Source of the DNA: CAYOVG01 sp964407285
GTDB taxonomy: Bacteria; Desulfobacterota; Syntrophobacteria; Syntrophobacterales; Syntrophobacteraceae
Direction: 5' to 3'
Assembly (NCBI GenBank): GCA_964407285.1
Contig: CAYOVG010000367.1
Location: 1 to 6,807, forward strand
Length of the DNA stretch: 6,807 nucleotides
The position numbers were made by a program, and so were the translations under genes. Shown here piece after piece: positions 1-4,576 of this stretch; positions within the stretch are counted from its first letter, which is position 1; the number at the start of each line of letters is the position of its first letter. A model generated the notes under the pieces. It ran no database searches. It was not told the DNA's origin and saw only the letters and a list, made by a program, of their open reading frames with translations.

Positions 1-457
1 AGGACCCGTGCTCCTCGTGGGAGTTGCCGTATATTTCAGGCTGAAGCCACCCCCCTGCCAGCGGTATGCACACGATCAGGAATTTATTGCTGTGACGGGC
101 GCATTTGCCCAGGAGTTCCCACGCCCTGTCCTTTTCGAAATGTTCCAGCACATCGCCGAGCATGATGAGGTCGTAGCTGCCCAGGTTATCGATCGTTTCG
201 AAGGCGTCTCCGATGTAGATATTATTGTAGATGATCCTCTGGTGATCCTGAATGTAATCGGGAAAGACTTCGATCCCGTCGATCATCGTCTTCCATTCTT
301 CTCTGCGGTAGCGTTCGCCCAGCATTACGTCGAGGTAATCCCTGGCGATGAACCCCCATTTCCCGTTGCCCAGTCCTATGTCCAGGATGGACGACGGCCG
401 TGTCAGGGCCAGGAAGTAAATGACGTAGGGAATTGTGTTGTAGGGACTGGTCGGCAT
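1..457 (-). CDS. Class I SAM-dependent methyltransferase, N-terminal part (cut by window edge)
   Basis: An open frame with no stop runs from an ATG at 457 down to the left edge, giving 152 residues of the N-terminus. The fold signature is clear. Motif I is ILDIGLGNGKWG (residues 24-35), the glycine-rich SAM-binding loop. GIEVFP (61-66) carries the acidic residue E63 expected to bind the SAM ribose. GDAFE (83-87) is the usual adenine-contacting position, and YDLIMLGDVLEHF (95-107) is the post-motif typical of the Methyltransf_11/23-like group. GNSHEEH near the edge resembles the GNPYE-H segment seen in some related methyltransferases. An AAGGAG Shine-Dalgarno at 468-473 lies 10 nt upstream and fixes the start. 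The methyl acceptor cannot be told from the sequence, and the C-terminal substrate-binding half is outside the window. The gene diverges from the secreted-protein gene at 884. Methyltransferase identity is fairly sure; the specific role is unknown. Confidence 0.85.
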   Translation of the reverse strand, partial: MPTSPYNTIPYVIYFLALTRPSSILDIGLGNGKWGFIARDYLDVMLGERYRREEWKTMIDGIEVFPDYIQDHQRIIYNNIYIGDAFETIDNLGSYDLIMLGDVLEHFEKDRAWELLGKCARHSNKFLIVCIPLAGGWLQPEIYGNSHEEHGS

Positions 458-712
458 GGCGAAAATGCTCCTTCCTCGTATTGACCGCGATTTTGAACCG
501 CCCTGCAATTCGACCGGCGCGAATCGCTGAATGCGACGATGTAATGGCGCTGCAATGGTACTACGGTATTCCGGTCCCAACAAGGCCATATTTCGAGCTT
601 CCGACGGTCAGGCGCTCCCGAGGTTTTCGCGGTCGCGGACCGGAGGAGCGCACGGGCCTGAAATGGCGCTCGCGGTTCCGCCCATAACCGGGCCTACCGT
701 TTTTATTCACCG

Positions 713-742
713 ATTATACTTCATTCACCGTATTTAATTCCA
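713..742 (-). promoter_or_regulatory. Possible sigma-70-type promoter for the methyltransferase
   Basis: On the minus strand a perfect TATAAT lies at 713-718, with a weak -35 TGGAAT at 737-742 (3 of 6 matches to TTGACA) and an 18-bp spacer. It would start transcription near 706 and leave an untranslated leader of about 250 nt before the start at 457. One of the ATTCACCG repeats (723-730) lies in the spacer and the other (705-712) near the start point, which could be an operator. The weak -35 and long leader keep this tentative. Confidence 0.3.
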
Positions 743-803
743 TCAGCGTGGTCTTTATCTTTTTGACATAAGCCGAATCGCCGGAAGACTAAACCATGAT
801 GCA

Positions 804-866
804 CAAGACCCCGAGAAAGCGGGAGAAGGATCGGACCGCATTCCGGATTTATTTCTTCGGGTCTTG
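804..866 (+). promoter_or_regulatory. Leader stem-loop next to the ribosome-binding site of the secreted-protein gene
   Basis: CAAGACCC at 804-811 is the exact reverse complement of GGGTCTTG at 859-866. After two mismatches the pairing continues for five more base pairs (814-818 with 852-856), so the stem has 13 of 15 pairs. The 33-nt loop can fold further (ATCGGA near 830 with TCCGGAT near 843). The right arm abuts the Shine-Dalgarno stretch GGGAGAGGAG (866-875), so folding could affect ribosome access. There is no match I recognise to a known riboswitch class, and the regulatory role is inferred from position only. Confidence 0.4.
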
Positions 867-883
867 GGAGAGGAGTAAGCACA

Positions 884-1393
884 ATGAAAAAATTCAGCCT
901 GGTGACGGCGGTGTTCTTCATATTGTCGCTTGTACTCGTATCGGGCGCATTCGCCCAGGATCGAGGGATGGGTAACCGTGATTTCTACCGCTCGGACCAA
1001 TATCGACAGTATCAGAACGACAGGTTCGATTCCAGTCCTCGGACACAGCCCTATTCGGCCGGTGAACGCGGAGGCTTCAATACCGGACAGGACACCAGAG
1101 TCCTTGATCGCCCCGTGACGGCGCAGGAACTGACTTCGCCCCCGATACAGGGAGTGGTCGTTGACCGTGGGACCATCATGGTCTCGAGGGGCATGCAGGG
1201 AACAACTCCCGGTGTGGGCGCATATTACGGCGACCAGGCGGGAGCCGCCGAAGCTGTTAGTTATGCGTCCGTCGTTCCGCCTCCACTGCCTTGTGACGTG
1301 GCGAGCGAAGACGTCAACCGGCGCAACACCCGTCCTCTTCAGCGATACGTGGAAATGAGGCAGGGTGTTCCCACTCCGGGGGAATGTCCCTAA
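884..1393 (+). CDS. Small secreted/periplasmic protein of unknown function
   Basis: This 169-residue protein has a classical Sec signal peptide: MKK, then a hydrophobic stretch (residues 4-21), then AFA followed by Q25, giving a likely cleavage after residue 24. No lipobox cysteine is present, so it is probably periplasmic or secreted rather than a lipoprotein. The mature N-terminus (25-75) is polar, rich in Arg, Asp, Gln, Tyr and Gly and probably disordered (DQYRQYQNDRFD). A more ordered stretch follows (about 78-132) with small residues and VVVDRG. The C-terminal part contains PPPLPC and ends GECP. The only two cysteines, C137 and C168, could form a disulphide. I do not recognise the family. 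A strong Shine-Dalgarno (GGAG ending at 875, 8 nt before ATG) supports the start. It stands alone, divergent from the methyltransferase and convergent with the flagellar operon, so neighbours give no function. Confidence 0.75.
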   Translation: MKKFSLVTAVFFILSLVLVSGAFAQDRGMGNRDFYRSDQYRQYQNDRFDSSPRTQPYSAGERGGFNTGQDTRVLDRPVTAQELTSPPIQGVVVDRGTIMVSRGMQGTTPGVGAYYGDQAGAAEAVSYASVVPPPLPCDVASEDVNRRNTRPLQRYVEMRQGVPTPGECP

Positions 1394-1409
1394 TGTCTTA
1401 CGGGAATTG

Positions 1410-1427
1410 CCGGGTTTCCGGATTTTT
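1410..1427 (+). terminator. Weak terminator-like hairpin after the secreted-protein gene
   Basis: CCGG at 1410-1413 pairs with CCGG at 1418-1421 over a four-base loop (GTTT), followed after one A by five T residues at 1423-1427, 17 nt past the stop codon. Position and T-run fit an intrinsic terminator, but a four-pair stem is short. An alternative pairing of CGGG (1411-1414) with CCCG (1431-1434) exists. Confidence 0.3.
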
Positions 1428-1443
1428 CGGCCCGCGACCTCGA

Positions 1444-1495
1444 TATCATCCGGCGGCTTCCTGCTTGCGTGAGTGAGAGGACGATCCGGATGATA
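1444..1495. repeat. 10-bp perfect inverted repeat with 32-nt spacer
   Basis: TATCATCCGG at 1444-1453 is the exact reverse complement of CCGGATGATA at 1486-1495. Immediately to the right a second pair, CCAGCCG (1499-1505) and CGGCTGG (1552-1558), forms another inverted repeat. Together they could fold two successive stem-loops in an RNA from either strand. No family was recognised. Confidence 0.6.
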
Positions 1496-1615
1496 CAGCC
1501 AGCCGAAATGAGAAGAAGCACCGCAGGCAGTCCGTGGTTCGCTGATTGCCCCGGCTGGAACATGGCCGATCAATTCCACATATACATACTGTCCCGCATC
1601 CGGTACGGATTTCAT

Positions 1616-1643
1616 CGCCTTGGGAGGGCGCCCTCCCAAGGCG
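1616..1643. repeat. Perfect 28-bp palindrome
   Basis: Bases 1616-1629 (CGCCTTGGGAGGGC) are followed directly by their exact reverse complement at 1630-1643, with GGCGCC at the centre and no spacer. No T-run follows on either strand, so it is not a standard intrinsic terminator. It could be a binding site for a dimeric protein, a cruciform, or a dispersed palindromic element. The symmetry is certain and the role unknown. Confidence 0.8.
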
Positions 1644-1757
1644 TGATAATGCGAGAAGAGGGAAAAACGCGATGTGTCGATTGCGCCCCTCCATGGATGC
1701 CGGCGTTCCCTACCGGATTTCCCGCCTCCAAATACTTAGTTTCCCGCATTTCATTCC

Positions 1758-1803
1758 ATGCACCATGCATTACTTTACATATAGAATGCATCGATTTGCA
1801 TGC
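1758..1803. repeat. Cluster of ATGCA/TGCAT motifs in an AT-rich pocket
   Basis: ATGCA occurs at 1758, ATGCAT at 1765-1770 and 1786-1791, and TGCAT at 1797-1801 within GCATGC (1798-1803). ATGCATT (1765-1771) and AATGCAT (1785-1791) form a 7-bp inverted repeat with a 13-bp spacer. The stretch is clearly more AT-rich than its surroundings. It may be a protein-binding array or chance. Confidence 0.35.
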
Positions 1804-1837
1804 TCCGATGGGGTTAGGAATCATACTTCTACACGGT

Positions 1838-1873
1838 CGGCCGGGCGAGGATCATACCCTCCTAGCCCGGCCG
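1838..1873. repeat. Strong stem-loop between the convergent genes, possible terminator
   Basis: The left arm at 1838-1851 (CGGCCGGGCGAGGA) pairs with 1860-1873 at 13 of 14 positions, with an eight-base loop (1852-1859). It lies 52 bp beyond the stop codon of the last flagellar gene, where an operon terminator is expected. Neither strand shows a T-run next to it, so it is not a canonical intrinsic terminator. It could still stop polymerase weakly or protect the 3' end of the operon mRNA. Confidence 0.5.
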
Positions 1874-1925
1874 CTCCCTTTGGTGGATGGGGAGGTCCAT
1901 TCGGCCCCCACGGCTGCGGGAGGCT

Positions 1926-2624
1926 TTAGCGAGGGCTTGCCAGGGCTTCGGAGATCTTGGCCGCTTTCTTGGCTTCCATGTTGGTCAAAATACTGGCGGC
2001 TTCGTTCGAATTCATGGAGGAGACGATGTACACGACGAGCTTGTCGTCCAGGTTCTCCATGAGCTTCGCGGCTTCCTTGGGCTTCATGCTTTCGTATATC
2101 TTCACGAGGGAACGGACCTTGGCGCTCTGGGCCTCTTCCTTCTCGGCGCGGTAAGCCTGGATTTCCTTCTGAATTCCCGCAAGCTCGTTGATCTTCTTCT
2201 CCGCTTCCTTCTGCAACTGCGCTACGTATTCTTCCTTCTGTTTGAGCTTCTCTTCCCTCTGCTTGAGTTCGGTCTCACGCTTTTCTATGAAAGCCATGGC
2301 CTCGGGAATCGAGGAGAGGCTTATCTGCTGAGAAGCCGGAGCGGACGCGTCAGTAGCCGCGGAGCCGTCCTTCCCGCCCTGCGGGTTCTTCCTGGATGCC
2401 GTTTCTTTCGATTTCTTCTTGCCGTCGTCCGCCTTCTTGCCGTCGTCCGCCTTCTTGCTGTCCTCGGCCAATACATCCGAAGCGGTGAACGGGAAGAATG
2501 CCCCTTTGTCCTCATAGACGGCGAAGTAGCCGAGGGCCAGGACCAGCTTAACCACCAGAACCACGAGGACAAGGAACAAAACATTGTGCAAACGCTGTAA
2601 CCGTTTGGGAAGATGAATCTTCAT
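1926..2624 (-). CDS. motE: MotE-like membrane-anchored coiled-coil protein with MgtE_N-type domain
   Basis: This 232-residue protein has a short basic N-terminus and one hydrophobic segment (about residues 14-37) that should anchor it in the inner membrane with the rest in the periplasm. A Lys/Asp/Ala-rich linker (about 53-100) carries three copies of a hexapeptide of the form A(D/E)D(G/S)KK at 53-70. A charged coiled coil follows (about 107-160), then a C-terminal domain (about 163-230; RSLVKIYESMKPKEAAKLM) resembling MgtE N-terminal domain repeats. This layout fits the MotE family, found beside flagellar genes and known in epsilonproteobacteria as a chaperone for the stator protein MotC. 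The start ATG lies one base after the fliJ stop (TGA-T-ATG), with GAGAGG just upstream inside fliJ, so translation is probably coupled. It is the last gene of the operon here. The family is fairly sure; the exact role is inferred from family and position. Confidence 0.8.
   Translation of the reverse strand: MKIHLPKRLQRLHNVLFLVLVVLVVKLVLALGYFAVYEDKGAFFPFTASDVLAEDSKKADDGKKADDGKKKSKETASRKNPQGGKDGSAATDASAPASQQISLSSIPEAMAFIEKRETELKQREEKLKQKEEYVAQLQKEAEKKINELAGIQKEIQAYRAEKEEAQSAKVRSLVKIYESMKPKEAAKLMENLDDKLVVYIVSSMNSNEAASILTNMEAKKAAKISEALASPR
2415..2468 (-). repeat. 18-bp tandem repeat, three units, inside the motE-like gene
   Basis: Two identical 18-bp units (2415-2432 and 2433-2450) are followed by a third at 2451-2468 that matches at 15 of 18 positions. 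They are in frame and encode ADDGKK, ADDGKK and AEDSKK in the linker between membrane segment and coiled coil. Such repeats arise by slippage and may vary in copy number between strains. Confidence 0.85.
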
Positions 2625-2625
2625 A

Positions 2626-3093
2626 TCAATCCTCTCTCGTCTCTCTTCTGTTGGCGAAGTCTCTCAAAACGGCGACTTCATCCGACTGTTTCTGTTCGCT
2701 CTGGAGCTGTGCGAAACGGTAAAGCTGCCTGTCCTTATCCTCGAGGTTTTCCAGCATTCTGACTTCTTTTTCCTTTTCGAGCAAGATCTTCTTTTTCTCC
2801 TCGACCTGATGAGCAGCCTGCCGGAGTTCTTCTTCTTTCTTAAGCAATTGCTGTTCCAGGGTTTGCAGATACTCCTTCATGGAGATATAGTAGGCGATAT
2901 TTATTCCTCCGCGCTCCTGGTTCTGTTGCTCGTCTATGAGTTTCTGTAGCTCTTCTATCTTGTTCCTGGCGCGGTCCCGCGCGGCTCTCACGTGTTCGTG
3001 GTGGTTCCGCGCCGCCACCAGGTCCAACTGGGCGGTCTCGAAAACGTATTTCCTGCGCTGCAGGAGGGGCTTGAACCGGAATTTGAACGCCAT
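2626..3093 (-). CDS. fliJ: Flagellar export protein FliJ
   Basis: This 155-residue, highly charged, almost entirely helical protein is near the usual FliJ length (about 147 in enterics). The N-terminus MAFKFRFKPLLQRRKY matches the F-F-L-LL-R pattern that opens FliJ proteins. Two long coiled-coil segments (about 15-60 and 72-135) are separated by a short break (RGGINIAYY, 61-69), and the C-terminal part (KDRQLYRFAQLQSEQKQSDE, 120-139) resembles the conserved FliJ end. FliJ acts in the cytoplasm as the central stalk in the FliI hexamer, similar to the gamma subunit of F1-ATPase, and links the ATPase to FlhA and chaperones. It follows fliI, as is usual, but after an atypical 127-nt gap holding a long inverted repeat. 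A modest GAGG at 3105-3108 lies 11 nt upstream of the start. It is nearly fused to the downstream motE-like gene. Confidence 0.9.
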   Translation of the reverse strand: MAFKFRFKPLLQRRKYVFETAQLDLVAARNHHEHVRAARDRARNKIEELQKLIDEQQNQERGGINIAYYISMKEYLQTLEQQLLKKEEELRQAAHQVEEKKKILLEKEKEVRMLENLEDKDRQLYRFAQLQSEQKQSDEVAVLRDFANRRETRED

Positions 3094-3116
3094 ATGGAGC
3101 CACGCCTCGATTTTCT

Positions 3117-3187
3117 ACCACGAAATACACGAAAAGACACGAAAATGGGATCATTATTTTCTCATGTCTTTTCGTGTATTTCGTGGT
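3117..3187. repeat. 23-bp perfect inverted repeat in the fliI-fliJ gap, with a third partial arm
   Basis: Bases 3117-3139 (starting ACCACGAAATACACGAAAAG) are the exact reverse complement of 3165-3187, with a 25-nt spacer. Pairing continues in part inside the spacer. A third partial copy of the right-arm end, CTTTTCGTGGT, lies at 3204-3214 and could compete for the left arm. The sequence type, TTTCGTG-ATTTCGTGG and its complement, resembles a dispersed intergenic palindrome that I recall from many environmental bacterial genomes; I could not check this. In the operon mRNA it would form a long stable hairpin just upstream of fliJ. No T-run follows on the minus strand, so simple termination is unlikely. 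Confidence 0.9.
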
Positions 3188-3220
3188 CAAGTATTTTGTC
3201 GAACTTTTCGTGGTGGATCT

Positions 3221-4576
3221 CTAGCGGAAGAGCGCCTCCAGTTGCTTGAACGAATCGGCGATCGTGCACCCTTCCTCCACCGGCTGTTTGAGAAAGCCGT
3301 TCAGCCTGTCTATCATGTTGACGGCGTAGTCGGTATCGGGATGACTGCCCTTCACGTACGCGCCTATACGGATCATGTCCTCGCTGTTCTTGTAGTTGGC
3401 CAGGGTCTGGATGAACTTCGCCGCCATGGCCTTCTGCCCGTCGTTGAGAAGCCGGCTCGTGAGACGGCTCACGCTGCGCATAACGTTGATGGCGGGAAAA
3501 TGGCGCACCTGCGCGAGGGCGCGGTCCAATACGATGTGGCCGTCCAGGAGGGAGCGAAGAGCGTCCGCGATGGGTTCCTCCATGTCGTCGCCTTCCACCA
3601 GGACGGTATAAATCCCCGTGATGGAAGCCTTCTCGAAATTGCCGGCCCGTTCCACCAGGAGCGGTAACTGGCTGAAGACGCTGGGCGTGTATCCCTTCGT
3701 TGTGGGGGGCTCGCCCGCCGCCAGGCCGATCTCGCGTCCCGCCATGGCGAATCGCGTCACCGAATCCATCATGAGGAGCACGTCCTGTCCCTGGTCCCGG
3801 AAGTACTCGGAAATAGCGCAGGCCATGAATGTGGCCCGCAGGCGGATGGTGGCGGGTTCGTCGGATGTGGCCACGACGACGACGGAGCGTCGCATCCCTT
3901 CGGGCCCCAGTTCCTTGTCGATGAATTCGTTCACTTCCCTGCCGCGCTCTCCTATGAGCGCGATGACATTCACGTCCGCGGTGGTGTAGCGGGCCATCAT
4001 TCCCAGGGTCGTGCTCTTTCCCACGCCGGAGCCCGCGAAGATGCCGATACGCTGCCCCTTCCCGATGGGCAGGAGAGAATTGATGCTGCGCACGCCGACA
4101 TCCAGTTGGTCCTTGATGATGGGGCGCTTGAGCGGGCTTATGACCTTTCCGGTCAGCGAGTACGGATCGCCGGGCGGGACCGGGCCCTTGTCGTCGATGG
4201 GGAGTCCCATGCCGTTGATGACTCGCCCCAGCAGCCCGGGACTCACGAGCACCGAATCCGCCTGGTACTGGGCAGCCACGAGATTCCCCGGACTGATCCC
4301 GCTCAGGGGGGAAAGGGGACTCAGCTTGAGCCGCTTCTGCTGGAATCCCACGACTTCGGCGTAGATGGGTTCCGCGCCGGGTTCCGCCGGTGAGATCCTG
4401 CAGATGTCGCCGAGCTTTGCCTGCAGGCCCTCCGCTTCGATCAGGGTACCGACGAGCTGAACCACCTTGCCGTATGCCCGGCAGCGGCGGCAATCCTTGA
4501 GCCGGGCGACGGCGGACTTCAGCCCCAGGTAATCATCGCCCGCGGATGCGGGGTTACTCTTCCGCGACGGCTCCAT
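3221..4576 (-). CDS. fliI: Flagellum-specific ATPase FliI
   Basis: This 451-residue protein is the ATPase of the flagellar type III export apparatus and works as a membrane-associated cytoplasmic hexamer with FliH and FliJ. The sequence shows an N-terminal beta-barrel domain (about 36-105; YGKVVQLVGTLIEAEG), Walker A AGSGVGKST (181-189), the GERGREVNEFI stretch (209-219) with the expected catalytic Glu at 210, Walker B DVLLMMD (265-271), and the family signature around PSVFSQLPLLVERAG (298-312). Length is normal and all catalytic residues are present. An unusual CRRC (29-32) sits in the N-terminal segment, which in this family contacts FliH. The ATG at 4574-4576 lies inside fliH, 23 nt before the end of that gene. 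A GAGG 12 nt upstream is only a fair ribosome site, so translation is probably coupled to fliH. The distinction from type III secretion ATPases such as SctN rests on the flagellar neighbours. Confidence 0.96.
   Translation of the reverse strand: MEPSRKSNPASAGDDYLGLKSAVARLKDCRRCRAYGKVVQLVGTLIEAEGLQAKLGDICRISPAEPGAEPIYAEVVGFQQKRLKLSPLSPLSGISPGNLVAAQYQADSVLVSPGLLGRVINGMGLPIDDKGPVPPGDPYSLTGKVISPLKRPIIKDQLDVGVRSINSLLPIGKGQRIGIFAGSGVGKSTTLGMMARYTTADVNVIALIGERGREVNEFIDKELGPEGMRRSVVVVATSDEPATIRLRATFMACAISEYFRDQGQDVLLMMDSVTRFAMAGREIGLAAGEPPTTKGYTPSVFSQLPLLVERAGNFEKASITGIYTVLVEGDDMEEPIADALRSLLDGHIVLDRALAQVRHFPAINVMRSVSRLTSRLLNDGQKAMAAKFIQTLANYKNSEDMIRIGAYVKGSHPDTDYAVNMIDRLNGFLKQPVEEGCTIADSFKQLEALFR

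Larger units (their letters stand above)
458..883. other. Divergent intergenic region, no gene seen
   Basis: These 426 bp separate the leftward methyltransferase from the rightward secreted-protein gene. I find no open frame with a good ribosome site and recognisable protein. The left part (about 480-690) is GC-rich with a 7-bp inverted repeat (GCGCTCC at 612-618, GGAGCGC at 645-651). The part at 700-740 is AT-rich and holds the direct repeat ATTCACCG (705-712 and 723-730) and a possible leftward promoter. The right end holds the leader stem-loop of the secreted-protein gene. No tRNA or known riboswitch pattern was recognised. Confidence 0.6.
1394..1925. other. Convergent intergenic region rich in inverted repeats, no gene seen
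   Basis: These 532 bp lie between the 3' ends of the secreted-protein gene and the flagellar operon. Possible open frames here lack good ribosome sites and have low-complexity, Arg/Ser/Pro-rich translations that run through the palindromes, so I call none real. The region holds a weak terminator-like hairpin (1410-1427), two separate inverted repeats (1444-1495 and 1499-1558), a perfect 28-bp palindrome (1616-1643), an AT-rich pocket with repeated ATGCA/TGCAT (1758-1803) and a long stem-loop (1838-1873). A further imperfect hairpin (about 1902-1924) directly follows the motE-like stop codon. A structured RNA or a decayed mobile element is possible. Confidence 0.55.

Noticed and set aside
754..778. 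Flagellar sigma-28-type promoter (GCCGAATC resembling GCCGATAA)
   Set aside because: The -10 is only partial and there is no TAAA at the expected upstream spacing.
763..792. TTGACA at 763-768 as a -35 box for the secreted-protein gene
   Set aside because: No acceptable -10 lies at 16-18 bp (best is AAGACT, 3 of 6), so I do not list it as a promoter, although the -35 match is perfect.
755..1639. A 294-codon minus-strand open frame across the secreted-protein gene
   Set aside because: The composition is not protein-like and it runs through inverted repeats. The plus-strand frame has a signal peptide and a strong ribosome site.
1394..1925. CRISPR array, tRNA or integron attC site in the repeat-rich intergenic region
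   Set aside because: There are no regularly spaced direct repeats, no cloverleaf, and no attC-type core ends; the repeats are separate inverted pairs of different sequence.
3117..3190. Short peptide-like translations through the fliI-fliJ inverted repeat (TTKYTKRHEK, YHEIHEKTRK)
   Set aside because: They come from the palindromic repeat read in different frames and not from a gene.
3162..4493. A 443-codon minus-strand open frame overlapping most of fliI
   Set aside because: It is a frame-shifted shadow of fliI: the translation is Arg/Gly/His-rich low complexity without a domain, while the fliI frame has every ATPase motif.
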